Below are positions 1 through 7,436 of a DNA stretch of 12,788 bases, in pieces. The notes below the pieces were generated by a model. That model did not search any database. It was not told where the DNA came from and worked only from the letters and a program-made list of their open reading frames with translations. Every line of letters begins with the position of its first letter. Positions within the stretch are counted from its first letter, which is position 1. The stretch comes from Baffinella frigidus. Lineage: Eukaryota; Cryptophyceae; Cryptomonadales; Baffinellaceae. The stretch spans positions 1 through 12,788 of the forward strand of contig MU646673.1 of the NCBI GenBank assembly GCA_026770585.1, read 5' to 3'. The position numbers were made by a program, and so were the translations under genes.

Positions 1-480
1 GTTTTTATCTGTTTTTTTGCGCCGCAGGCTGCCTAATTTCGGGCGACATCTCGTACAAATGCCGTTAATTCCCGAGAAACGGAAAACCCGCAATTGAAAG
101 TCAATTGTTTCCACCTGAGAAACGTTCGGCCGCGATAAAATCACTTGTAATTTCGCCCTGTTATGTAAAAAAACGCAACGTTTCCGAAAACAGGCAATTG
201 TTTTCGCGAAACCTCGATTCTGGGTGAGGCTCCGTGCCTTGTTCGTGCCAGCGAGAAGGGAAAATAAATGGACTATTTTTATGGGTCACGTCTCATTTTC
301 GATGGTTGCAACAAATGTAAAATGGCTTGCAGATTCAATGCAGAAGTTGAAATGGGAATTGTTGTGAAGTCACGCGGACACAGAATCAATGGACGTAACA
401 GTCACATGGGGGCCGTTTTGAAGACGAAATGCATTCATCAACTAAATTTAAGAACACCCTCCGTCCCCCATCCAGCTTTT
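1..480. other. AT-richer stretch without a recognised gene
   Basis: This leading stretch is clearly poorer in G+C than the gene that follows and shows no third-position GC bias. It contains T and A runs, repeated CAATTG palindromes (near 94, 111 and 198) and small inverted motifs such as GAAAAC/GTTTTC around 187-211. An ATG at 268 opens a long reading frame, but its first 60 or so codons look like chance translation and resemble nothing I know. It could be 5' flanking DNA, a 5' untranslated region or an intron of the downstream phosphodiesterase gene. I see no TATA box or other promoter element that I would defend. Confidence 0.5.
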
Positions 481-486
481 GCATCT

Positions 487-892
487 GCCAGCTCCACCCA
501 CATCTCCGGCGACATGATGCATATCATGCGATTCCCATCATCCGAAGACATGGCCGACGAAGCATGCAACGCCCTTGCCATGCCACGAGGGGAGAACTTC
601 AACGTTGTCGATGCCGGCTACAGTCAACATCGGGACTGTGCAGATCGCCTTGCGCCACTCGGCGTCATGGGAAGGCAGAGCGGCGTCCGACGTGCAGCTG
701 GCGAGCCTCGCCAGCACCTGTTCCATCAAACGGGCCTGCGACAGCTCAGACTCCTGGTGGCGCGTCAGCGTCCTTCAAGATGCGGCGTCCCACTCGTCCA
801 GTCCTCCATGAATGGCCCGCGGTCGACGCCGACGTCGTCGCCTCAAGCAAGCGGCATCTTCTCACCTTCGAAATCGACCCAACAACCCTGCC
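487..892 (+). pseudogene. Coding-like upstream part of the phosphodiesterase gene, reading frame broken
   Basis: The stretch keeps high third-position GC, but in different frames in turn: about 520-612 in frame 1 (peptide containing EDMADEACNALAMPRGENFN), about 611-800 in frame 2 (containing TVNIGTVQIALRHSASWEG and DSSDSWWRVSVLQD), and about 812-892 in frame 3 (containing DADVVASSKRHLLTFEIDP). The catalytic exon then resumes in frame 2. The FEID segment sits where PDE catalytic domains commonly have a W-x-FD-type segment ahead of the NPYHN helix, so I infer it belongs to the same protein. Two of the frame changes (near 800-812 and 885-896) have no plausible GT-AG intron. Single-base assembly errors or true gene decay are both possible. 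The earlier part resembles no family I can name, and short unrecognised introns between 610 and 810 cannot be excluded. Confidence 0.4.
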
Positions 893-2251
893 CACCACGA
901 TGTCCTCTGCCATCTGGCTATGGAGATGTTCGTCAGCGCGGGGCTTCCCGAGGGGCTCACCGAGGACAGCCTGCGCCGCTTCATCCTCGCGGTCCGCGCC
1001 TCCATGCTCGACAACCCCTACCACAACTTCTGTCACGTGTTCGACGCGATGCAGACTACCAACGCTCTCGCGACTTCCACCGGCACCATGGCGCGCCTCG
1101 ACTCGTGGGAGCGCTTCGCCCTCTTGTCAGCAGCCCTCTGGTGAGCCCCGAGACCCACTTCCCCTGCTCCCAGTGTGCGAAATTATCATCCTGGCCGCGA
1201 TTCGCGATGCAGCAGTACCCAGACCCCGCCCTCTCCCGCCCTCTCCACCCTGAGCCCTGTGCCCTCAGCGTTGAGCCCTCACACCCACACGACCTCTCAT
1301 CCAAGAGATCTTACCTCCCTACGCACCTCTCGCAGTCACGACATGGAGCATCCTGGAGTGTCGTCGGATTTTCTCTCAAAGGTAGGCGACTCGACGTACG
1401 GCGGGTACAAGAACCTCATCTTCCGAGACGCGCTCCTCGAGAAGCACCATGCTCTCCGCGCGCTCGGCGTCATGGTCGACCGCGACATCGGGATCCTCGA
1501 AGGGCTCTCCTCGGATCAGTACTACCACTTCAGATCCACCGTCTCGAAGATCATCCTCGCGACCGACATAACGCGCCACAAGGAATACATCGTGCACCTG
1601 CAGGAGTTTGAAGAGCGCCGCGCGGAGGACCCGGCGGTGGAGATGGACAAGCAGCTGGCCATGGAGCTCATGGTCAAATGCGCTGACATTTCCAACGTGA
1701 TCAAGCCCGCGGCGGTGGCGCGGCGCTGGGCTCTGCGCGTCACCGACGAGTTCTTCGGCCAGGGCGACGCTGAACGCACCATGGGCATGGAGATCTCGCC
1801 CAACTGCGACCGCTTCGCCAAATCGCGCGTCGCCATCCAAATTGGCTTCATCGACTATCTCGCCGCCCCCCTCTTCACCCTCCTCGCGGCCGCCTTCCCC
1901 GGCTTGGACACTCCGCTCGCGCAGCTCGGCGACAACCGCGAGTCCTACGCTCTCTGCACCGACCTCGACCTCGTGAAGGCGCGTGACTGGGAGGAGAAGG
2001 TTGTCGTGCCCTCCTTGGTGCGTCCGGATTCGCTGTCCTCGGGTGAGGAGCAGGGAGGCTTCTCGCGTGAGTCGATCGGAGATGAGGCGACGGATGTGGG
2101 GAGGCAAGCCGGGGACGTGGAGAGAGATGGGGAGGAGGAGGAGGTGGGGTGGGGGAGGACGGGGGCGCGGGGTGAGTGGGAGGCGGCGGCGGTTGCGAGG
2201 GGCTGGAGTGAGTTGCATCTTGAGAGTGACGCGCGCGTGCTAGAGGTGTAA
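893..2251 (+). CDS. Cyclic-nucleotide phosphodiesterase, class I catalytic domain (two exons, 5' end incomplete)
   Basis: Enzymes of this family hydrolyse cAMP and/or cGMP to the 5' monophosphate, ending second-messenger signals. Splicing 893-1140 to 1336-2251 gives 387 residues. Counting from 893, NPYHNFCHVFD lies at residues 41-51, with the likely proton-donor His at 44 and a metal His at 48. HDMEHPG starts at 84 and supplies the second metal His and Asp. LLEKHH ends at 121. ADISN has its metal Asp at 200, followed by KPAAVARRWALRVTDEFF. The nucleotide-binding Gln of QIGFIDY is residue 251. All are conserved, so the core looks functional. The loop after HPG is slightly longer than in animal enzymes. 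About 75 C-terminal residues (from about 310) are Glu/Gly/Arg-rich low complexity with no domain. The normal start is not visible because coding signal continues upstream in broken frame. Family assignment is firm; substrate choice and localisation cannot be read. No regulatory domain (GAF, PAS, membrane) is recognisable. Confidence 0.92.
1141..1335 (+). other. Spliceosomal intron in the phosphodiesterase gene (195 bp)
   Basis: The donor is GTGAGC at 1141 and the acceptor is CTCGCAG ending at 1335, after a pyrimidine-rich tract. Removing it joins TG at 1139-1140 with T at 1336 to make the Cys codon of the conserved CHDMEHPG motif, and keeps the frame exactly. Without splicing the frame hits TGA at 1142, directly after SAALW. 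The intron is a phase 2 intron and is C-rich rather than AT-rich. Confidence 0.93.
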
Positions 2252-2383
2252 GCGAGTGATGGAGGGAACTGTTTGGTTAAAAGGCTGGATTCCGCTCTAA
2301 GAGTCCGTGGCTTTATGGTGTGTAATAAACTTCTCTCAGAGAGTGAGAGAGAGCGTGGGTCAAGGTGTGCCATGTGTGGTGAA
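2252..2383 (+). other. 3' flank of the phosphodiesterase gene with AATAAA
   Basis: After the TAA stop at 2249-2251 the sequence loses codon bias. AATAAA at 2324-2329 overlaps TGTAA at 2321-2325. Both are known polyadenylation signals (AATAAA widely, TGTAA in green algae), so cleavage shortly after about 2345 is plausible. A short GA-rich stretch follows at 2335-2355. Confidence 0.5.
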
Positions 2384-2384
2384 G

Positions 2385-2505
2385 TACAGGAGTTACTCTA
2401 TTTCAAGGACATGCACCGCCCTGAGGTCCTACTGTAGGGCTAGTCCTAGGAGTAAAGGACCACCCTAGGTGCGGCGCGTGTCCTTAATTTCGAGTAAACC
2501 CTGTA
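2385..2505. mobile_element. MITE-A copy 1 (diverged), TA-bounded foldback, 121 bp
   Basis: The left arm starting TACAGGAGTTACTC pairs with the right arm ending GAGTAAACCCTGTA. The arms continue inward (AAGGACATGCACC against a CGCGTGTCCTT-type complement) with several mismatches. The centre holds CTACTGTAG and CCTAGG. Ends, length and core match the better-preserved copies at 4733 and 7166. TA at both ends suggests the TA target preference of Tc1/mariner-type transposons. It begins just downstream of the PDE 3' end. Confidence 0.7.
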
Positions 2506-2850
2506 CAGTGTGTAGTGAGGTAAGGGTTGTTTGAGTGGGAGGGCTCGGGGGGGGGTTGACTGACGAGAGCCGGCACGCCTAGTGAAGATCTTGACAGAGA
2601 AGAGGTGCCTGGTCCAACCTCGTGTGGTGCCACACGCAGCGGATCAACCCCCCTTTTAAAACCCCACCTAAAGGACCAGGGAGCTGTTCAAGTGAGGTAG
2701 TGTGTAGTAATTTTCATATGATTGGTCCCGTGTCGGCCCGCTGTTAGGGGGGGCACGTTACCAACTCCGTACGAAACGCTTACCGTCGACATTTTAAAAG
2801 GGTGTTTGGGTAGCTAACAGTAGCCTCGTGGTGTGAGAGTGGGCCACTCT
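2506..2850. repeat. Degenerate foldback region, possibly an old copy of family E
   Basis: Gene-free. A G run then GGTTGA at 2546-2560 has its complement TCAACCCCCC near 2645. CCTGGTCC (2609-2616) faces GGACCAGG (about 2674-2681). CGTGTGG-TG-CCACACG (2621-2636) and GAGAGTGG-G-CCACTCTC (2834-2850) are short perfect palindromes. The string TGTGTAGTAATTTT followed by GGTCCCGTG...CACGTTACC resembles the inner part of family E (11152-11392) in reverse orientation. The overlap is partial, so family membership is tentative. Confidence 0.35.
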
Positions 2851-2880
2851 CATGAAAGGATAGTAGGGAGAGTCATTGTG

Positions 2881-2931
2881 ATTGGAGCCATTTCCCCTCA
2901 CCAACTGATGACTATTGGAGCCATTTCCCCT
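2881..2931. repeat. Two direct copies of an 18-mer
   Basis: ATTGGAGCCATTTCCCCT occurs at 2881-2898 and again at 2914-2931, 33 bp apart, in otherwise unremarkable sequence. Confidence 0.85.
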
Positions 2932-3048
2932 ACCTCGGGAGACCACTCGGCGGGCCAAGGATCTTTCAAGACCCCCACATCTGGGGGGGTAAAGTGACCA
3001 AATTGGTACCCGAAAAGGCCTCAAAGTCAATTTTATCTGGGCAAGTTG

Positions 3049-3079
3049 ACCTTTGGTGCTTTGGTGCTTTGGTGCTTTG
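3049..3079. repeat. Short tandem repeat, CTTTGGTG unit
   Basis: An 8-bp unit CTTTGGTG is repeated about three times in a row, a simple microsatellite. The surrounding 2932-3240 shows no gene or other structure that I can support. Confidence 0.8.
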
Positions 3080-3240
3080 TATTACACTCACATCGAAGAC
3101 CACATCCGCCTCACTCGTGAGGGGACGGACACAATCTACGGATGAGCTCCCCGGAACGACCCATAGGCGTCCAACCGAGTCCCCTTTTCGCACCAATCCA
3201 CCTTATATCTACGTCGTTGATGGCCTTGTTCTTGTTCTGT

Positions 3241-3791
3241 AGCGAGCTCGGTCTGCCACGAGTGGCAGCGTGAGGTGTTTATTGATAGTGAGTGATCTGT
3301 GTTTTCTGTGCAATGAGAATCGTTAGAAAAGGGGGGCCCTTGATTGATGCTGAAAGTGCAGTTTTAGTTCGCCAGACGAGTTTTTTGAAAGACAACCTGG
3401 AGTTTTTAAGATTTTGCTTAAGTCACTTTCAGGGTCTAAGTTGACGGCGTTTGTAAAGCAGGTCAGAAGGGTTTGGGGAGCGAGCCGCTCAACGTTTGGG
3501 GAGCGGGTATGAGGAGCCTGTTGGGGGAGGCTTGAAGGGGCCCTTGGGGGGGGGCTTGGGGTATGAGGAGCCTTTTGGGGGAGGCTTAAGTGGTGATTGG
3601 TGAGGTTCGTATTCAACCCCACGCCATGGGAGCGGCGCGAGGGGTCAGTAGGTACCACTCCCGAGAGGGAATTTGCACGGTGCTGATTGGGTGCTCAGCG
3701 TGTGCTGAGCAACTGAAATCGACGGGGCTCGGCAATGGATTCACCAAGAGGGCAAGCGAGCTCTGTCTGCCACAAGTGGCAGAGTGGGAGG
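3241..3791. repeat. Pair of about 37-bp direct repeats flanking 3278-3754
   Basis: AGCGAGCTCGGTCTGCCACG at 3241 and onward is repeated, with a few changes, from 3755 as AGCGAGCTCTGTCTGCCACA. Each copy contains a small inverted repeat, CTGCCAC..GTGGCAG. The 0.5 kb between them is unique apart from doubled motifs: GTTTGGGGAGCG twice (about 3470-3507), a GGTATGAGGAGCC...TTGGGGGAGGCTT motif twice (about 3506-3587), and TGCTCAGC..GCTGAGCA at about 3691-3710. No gene is recognised here. The pair could be short terminal repeats of an eroded element, but nothing else supports that. Confidence 0.55.
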
Positions 3792-3840
3792 CTGGCGTGG
3801 GTGTTGTGAGTGCAGTCCTTCTGGGCTTGCCAGGGTAGGA

Positions 3841-3932
3841 GGGCAGTCATGGTCGATAGATAGTGTTGTGGGTCAGTCGTGGCCCGGGATAGTGTTCTGG
3901 GGCAGTCATGGCCCATTGTTTCAGTGTTTTGG
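3841..3932. repeat. Degenerate minisatellite, about 30 bp x 3
   Basis: Three diverged units begin GGGCAGTCATGG (3841), GGGTCAGTCGTGG (3870) and GGGGCAGTCATGG (about 3899), each ending in a TAGTGTT- or CAGTGTT-like segment. Confidence 0.7.
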
Positions 3933-3941
3933 GGTGTCCCC

Positions 3942-3998
3942 GTGCATGTTGGGTGCCCCCGTGCATGTTGGGTGCCCCCGTGCATGTTGGGTGCCCCC
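3942..3998. repeat. Minisatellite, 19 bp x 3 (identical units)
   Basis: The unit GTGCATGTTGGGTGCCCCC is present in three identical copies at 3942-3960, 3961-3979 and 3980-3998, preceded by a partial unit. It abuts the next minisatellite without a gap. Confidence 0.95.
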
Positions 3999-4185
3999 GT
4001 CAGTTCACGACACGCGTCAGTCCACCACACGTGTCAGCCCACCACAAGCGTCAGCCCACCACACGCGTCAGCACACCGCACGAGTCAGCCCACCAATCGT
4101 GTCAGCTCACCAATCGCGTCAGTCCACCACACGCGTCAGCCCAGCACACCCTTCAGCCCACCACCCGCGTCAGTCCACACTCGAA
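3999..4185. repeat. Minisatellite, 17 bp x 11
   Basis: Eleven consecutive 17-bp units of the type GTCAGCCCACCACACGC fill 3999-4185 exactly. They differ by a few substitutions, with no length change. Because 17 is not a multiple of three, all three + frames read the same peptide period (VSPPHASAH-like), which produces overlapping long open frames that are not genes. Confidence 0.95.
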
Positions 4186-4570
4186 TCGTCCGTAACCGTC
4201 CGACCAGCGAGCGAGTTGTGGCGGGCGGCTGCACCTGCGGGGGGTTCCGCCGTTCGGTGTTCCGGCGTCCCCTGCGCGGCGCGGGCTGAACGCGCTGCTC
4301 AGGTCCACGTTATCCCCCCCCCAGCGCGGAGAGACCCGGGAGAAACCCGAGCGCGGCCACCCGTCAGAATTTCGATCTGAGTTTCTGGCTCAGGCGGGCT
4401 GGGGTTGGGTCAGGAGCGCGCGGAGCAGGATGGCAGGACGCTGTGGGCAAACGCGAGCGGGAAGCGGGCAGTGAGCAAGGGCTGCGCGCGGGCGGCACGG
4501 AGGCAGAGAAGGAAGGGGGGGCTCGTATGTGCATTCTCGGAGGCCTTTCAAAAGAGGTTTGTAGTCCACC
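4186..4570. other. GC-rich, CpG-rich stretch without a recognised gene
   Basis: This is very rich in C and G, with many CG dinucleotides, and contains open frames on the + strand. None shows a recognisable domain or a third-position pattern distinct from the overall composition. It could be an unmethylated CpG-rich segment or an unrecognised exon. Confidence 0.4.
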
Positions 4571-4613
4571 GTGTGTGTGTGTGTGTGTGGGGGGGGGGGG
4601 TGCGTGTGTGTGT
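4571..4613. repeat. GT microsatellite with G run
   Basis: (GT)n at 4571-4589, a run of about 12 G, then GCGTGTGTGTGT. It is a simple, potentially unstable sequence. Confidence 0.95.
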
Positions 4614-4732
4614 TATGAGATCATTTCTAAATCAAGGTTTGATCGAGTGAAAGGGAATACAAAAAACCGAATACAAGAAACCGCAACCTCCCAGGACCCT
4701 ACAATAGGCGCACCCGTAGAAGAACCCTGTTG

Positions 4733-4854
4733 TACAGGGGTACCTCGCTCATAAGAAACCGCCCCCCCCCCTAGGACCACCATAGGGCCCTACGCATAGC
4801 CCTACTGTAGGGTCCTAGGGGGAGGCGGTTTCTTATGAGCGAGGTACCCCTGTA
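4733..4854. mobile_element. MITE-A copy 2, TA-bounded foldback with perfect 31-bp arms, 122 bp
   Basis: The arms 4733-4763 and 4824-4854 are perfect inverted repeats starting TACAGGGGTACCTCGCTC. The centre holds two CCTAGG sites and CTACTGTAG. The element begins and ends with TA, so TA duplication plus an inverted repeat starting CAGGGG fits a non-autonomous Tc1/mariner-like element. The perfect arms suggest that this is a recent copy. No coding capacity. Confidence 0.85.
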
Positions 4855-4891
4855 GGGCCCTAGGAAGGTGTGGGCCCTTGCATTCGAGATT

Positions 4892-4927
4892 CAGGGTTAC
4901 CTCGCTCATAAGGAGGCGCACCCCCCT
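4892..4927 (+). mobile_element. MITE-A end fragment
   Basis: CAGGGTTACCTCGCTCATAA followed by a GGCGCACC-type stretch and a C run matches one arm of MITE-A. The rest is missing. MITE-B copy 1 begins 14 bp later. Confidence 0.6.
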
Positions 4928-4940
4928 GAAACCCTGCAGA

Positions 4941-5045
4941 AAGCCCTTAAGTGGCGAGGGGGGTAAAATTGACCTCCAAGAAGTCCTAGGCAGGTCCTAG
5001 GGCCCTACGGTAGGGCGTACGAGCCTACTCGCCACTTAAGGGATA
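4941..5045 (-). mobile_element. MITE-B copy 1, foldback, about 105 bp
   Basis: The left end CCCTTAAGTGGCGAG pairs with the right end CTCGCCACTTAAGGG and then ATA. The inner region holds CTACGGTAG and CCTAGG. Orientation is opposite to the copies at 7064 and 7901. The leftmost bases (AAGCCC instead of TATCCC) are mutated. Confidence 0.75.
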
Positions 5046-5090
5046 GCCAACAAAGCCCTGACTAGCGAGCAGTCCTGCGCGGCCCTTTCA

Positions 5091-5264
5091 ACCCAAACCT
5101 CAAACCCCTAAACCCTAAACCCCAAACCTTGCACACTCAACGCTAAACCCGAAATCCTAAACAGTCGTACGCGGGCCTGGTAACCTGGTCCATCTCAAAC
5201 CTAAAACTTAAACCCTCAACCCTCAACCCCAAACCTAAACCCTAAACCCTAAATCGTCAACCCT
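5091..5264. repeat. Interstitial telomere-like repeats (CCCTAAA type), two blocks
   Basis: Degenerate CCCTAAA/CCCCAAA/CCCTCAA heptamers occupy about 5091-5162 and 5195-5264, separated by about 30 bp of unrelated sequence. Canonical CCCTAAA units are present in each block. The degeneracy says this is an old internal array, not a chromosome end. Confidence 0.85.
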
Positions 5265-5493
5265 GCAAGTTGAACCCCGTTGCCCTTTCGAGGGGAAAGC
5301 GAGGTTTACCAGATTGTCAAACACGACCGCAAGAAGCCGGAAGGCAAGGCGCGACGAGGCGTTTTACTGTAGGTCCTTGAGTTTCTTTTAACTCCCACCA
5401 TAGACGGACACCGGGACATATCCTGCAGAAATGCCGTGCTTTCTTTCGTTTGACCACATGAGCACTGCTAGGAGGTCATACAGTTTATAAAGC
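5265..5493. other. Unique stretch without a recognised gene
   Basis: No repeat family, coding bias or hairpin of note was seen. It leads into the GA tract. Confidence 0.4.
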
Positions 5494-5752
5494 GGGAGAG
5501 CGAAGACGAGAGAGAAAGAGAGAGAGAGAGAGAGCGAGAGTGAGAGCGAGCGAGCGAGAGAGAGAGAGAGGGAGAGAGAGCGCGAGAGAAAGAGAAAGAA
5601 AGAGGGAGGGAGGGAGGGAGGGAGGGAGGGAGAGAGAACGAGCGAGCGAGAGAGAGAGCGAGAGAGAGCGAGCGAGAGAGAGGGAACGAGAGAGCAGGAG
5701 AGAGAGAGAGAAAGAGAGATAGCGGGAGAGAGAGAAAGAGAGAGAGAGGGGG
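5494..5752. repeat. Long purine microsatellite, GA/GGGA-rich, about 260 bp
   Basis: Almost uninterrupted purines on the + strand: (GA)n with GCGA interruptions and a (GGGA)n core at about 5600-5631. Long polypurine tracts can form triplex (H-)DNA. The Ser/Leu-rich frames on the - strand and Arg/Glu-rich frames on the + strand are artefacts of the repeat. Confidence 0.95.
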
Positions 5753-5839
5753 AAATAGCGTCGGATGCTTCACCCACCCATCGGGGCTTTGAAAAAGTGC
5801 ATCAGGAATGTCAGACCTTTGTTACAGGGGTATCTAGGC

Positions 5840-5944
5840 TATCCCTTAAGTGGCCAGGGGGTTGAAGTTGACCCCCGACAGGTTCTAGGCAGGTCCTAGG
5901 GCCCCACGGTAGGGCGTATGATCCTACTGGCCACTTAAGGGATA
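5840..5944 (-). mobile_element. MITE-B copy 2, TA-bounded foldback, 105 bp
   Basis: Perfect ends: TATCCCTTAAGTGGCCAG against CTGGCCACTTAAGGGATA. The core CACGGTAGGG, with CCTAGG next to it, is shared with MITE-A and MITE-C. It has no coding capacity. It lies directly after a short MITE-A-like end (TTACAGGGGTA, 5822-5832). Confidence 0.85.
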
Positions 5945-5978
5945 AAAATACCGGTGCTCCGACATCGGCCGGTTTCTG

Positions 5979-6051
5979 TTTTCTTAAATTAGTACCAGGG
6001 GGTTGACTGAACGCAATATTTAGTCAACCCCCTGGTAATAAACTAAGAAAA
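5979..6051. repeat. Short foldback D with 16-bp perfect stem
   Basis: TACCAGGGGGTTGACT (5993-6008) pairs perfectly with 6022-6037 around a 13-nt AT-rich loop. Weaker outer pairing, TTTTCTTA with TAAGAAAA, extends it to about 5979-6051. It could be a tiny foldback element. A transcribed hairpin is also possible, with no evidence either way. Confidence 0.8.
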
Positions 6052-6259
6052 TGGGGGGGGTCCAAATCCAGTTTGTGTTCTTGAGTTCTGATTTCTTATA
6101 GCCCAGATACCACTGTACTGCCAACACGGCCGCCATGTATGCAGCATCACCGAGGCTGTCTCTGAGCAGGACCTAGAGAAAGAAGCTCGTTTATTTCGGA
6201 TCGAAGCACGCCCACCATGTATTCCCTTCCATCAAGGCCTTACGAGCCTGGGACATTCA
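6052..6259. other. Unique stretch without a recognised gene
   Basis: No convincing coding bias or repeat. ATGs at 6135 and 6219 open only short frames. Confidence 0.4.
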
Positions 6260-6424
6260 TAGGGTAACGTCCCTGAAAACTGGCTAGTTAGGCCTTCGGT
6301 ATTGCCTACGGTAGGGCGTAGGGCCCCTAGGACCTAATGTTTCTTAGGACCCCCCCTAGGGCCCTACGGCCTACCGTAGGCAACACCGTAGGCTTAACTA
6401 CCCGGTTTTCAGGACGTTAGCCTA
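6260..6424. mobile_element. MITE-C copy 1, long foldback, 165 bp
   Basis: The arms (left TAGGGTAACGTCCCTGAAAA, right end TTTTCAGGACGTTAGCCTA) pair over about 60 bp with few mismatches and run inward through GCCTACGGTAGG on both sides. Two CTACNGTAG palindromes and CCTAGG motifs lie near the centre. Flanks TTCATAGG and CCTATGAA extend the symmetry. Non-coding. Confidence 0.85.
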
Positions 6425-6565
6425 TGAACATCAGACCCTCCGGGGTGCCGTTAGAGCCTAGCCCCCCCTGCCTCCTCCCATCTCGACTCCTGGCAGCGCC
6501 AGAACGAATCAGGCCGCGGGCTTGGCGCTTCTGGCCTTGAGTGTCGCTATGTACCTGCCAGGCGC
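6425..6565. other. Unique spacer without a recognised gene
   Basis: C-rich then mixed sequence between MITE-C copy 1 and the first K element. Frames on either strand run into repeat sequence and are not credible. Confidence 0.35.
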
Positions 6566-6615
6566 CAAAGTTGACGTTTTTGTACCACATACCCAGCGTG
6601 ACAACTTAAGGATAG
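6566..6615 (+). repeat. K element copy 1
   Basis: CAAAGTTGACGTTTTTGTAC followed by a CCCAGCGTGACAACTTAAGG-type end and ATAG. The ends AAGTTG and CAACTT are inverted. It belongs to the 50-bp family that is abundant at 9.9-11.8 kb. Confidence 0.8.
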
Positions 6616-6735
6616 TCGTTGAGCACCCGGGGGATGAATCGCAAGGACGGGAATATGGGGGCGCGGTTGTTCGAGGGTTTGATGATCTGAATATCTCCTT
6701 TGAGTGTTGAACAGATTCAACAAGTGCTTGCATCA

Positions 6736-6908
6736 CCACCAACCCTCACGGGAGGACCAAATCCATTGATTTCGACCTGTTCCCAAAAGTTGATTATGTA
6801 CCACGATTTTGTCAACTTAAGATCAGACACCCCAGACCGGGGGGGTGTCTGCAAGGTGAATTTGAGGTCTGGAAATCGACGATTTGGTCCGCCCGTGAGG
6901 GTTGGTGG
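6736..6908. mobile_element. Foldback F (173 bp) enclosing a K element and an inner hairpin
   Basis: The arms 6736-6777 and 6866-6908 are near-perfect inverted repeats beginning CCACCAACCCTCACGGG. Inside lies a diverged K copy (6785-6826, AAAAGTTGATTATGTACCAC to CAACTTAAGATCAG) and a strong hairpin, CAGACACCCC (6824-6833) with GGGGTGTCTG (6842-6851). This suggests nesting of one repeat in another, or a composite. Confidence 0.75.
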
Positions 6909-7063
6909 TTCGCAGCAGCTTTCCGTGTGGGGCTCTCCAGCGCTGTGGGTATCTAGGCTCTAAGGGCATGTAAGGACGCAAGGTTATGAGAACGCTACTG
7001 GCCCCACGTCTCACGAGGATGCCTCAGTCTAGCGAAGCCTCGCGGGGTTTAGGCGCAGGGGGA

Positions 7064-7167
7064 TACCCCTTAAGTGGCCAGTAGGCTCATACGCCGTACG
7101 GTAGGGCCCTAGGACCTGCCTAGGGCTTCCACGCGCGATCATTCGCCCGTTGGTCACTTAAGGGATA
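7064..7167 (+). mobile_element. MITE-B copy 3, 104 bp, abutting MITE-A copy 3
   Basis: The left end CCCCTTAAGTGGCCAGTAGG and right end GGTCACTTAAGGGATA form the inverted ends. The inner GTACGGTAGGGCCCTAGGAC matches the core of the other copies. Its terminal TA (7166-7167) is also the first TA of the next element. The stretch before it (6909-7063) has no recognised gene. Confidence 0.8.
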
Positions 7168-7286
7168 CAGGAGTACCTCGCTCATGAGAAACTGCCTCCC
7201 CCTAGGACCCTACAGTATGACTATGCCTATGGCCCTGTGGAGGTCCTAGGGAGAGTGCAGTTTCTTATGAGCGAGGTACCCCTGTA
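7166..7286. mobile_element. MITE-A copy 3, TA-bounded foldback, 121 bp
   Basis: The left arm TACAGGAGTACCTCGCTCAT pairs with a right arm ending GAGCGAGGTACCCCTGTA, with few mismatches. CCTAGG lies near each inner arm end and CTACAGTA is in the centre. Length is within one base of the other two full copies. Confidence 0.85.
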
Positions 7287-7436
7287 ACCGTTCAGAATCT
7301 ACCCTGTCTGGTACACATTTATTGGACAGTGTGAGCCTCGATGAGACAGGTAGCGAGCCTCAGCTATTGGCCAGGTCGAGAGCCTCTAGATGACTGTTCG
7401 CGAAGGGTCGTTGCAGCTCAGGTTTAGGACCCCAGA

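Noticed and set aside
1381-1410. A second, 30-bp intron (GTAGG...AAG) in the PDE exon
   Set aside because: It is far too short for a normal intron, in frame, and the encoded loop is compatible with the PDE fold.
268-1611. A single 447-codon + strand open frame over the start of the window
   Set aside because: Only about 520-612 of it shows coding bias. Over the PDE exons it lies in the wrong frame.
3784-4380. Overlapping Ser/His/Thr-rich open frames
   Set aside because: They are translations of the 17- and 19-bp minisatellites. All three frames stay open for the same reason.
5388-5777. Ser/Leu-rich and Arg/Glu-rich open frames
   Set aside because: Artefacts of the GA/GGGA microsatellite.
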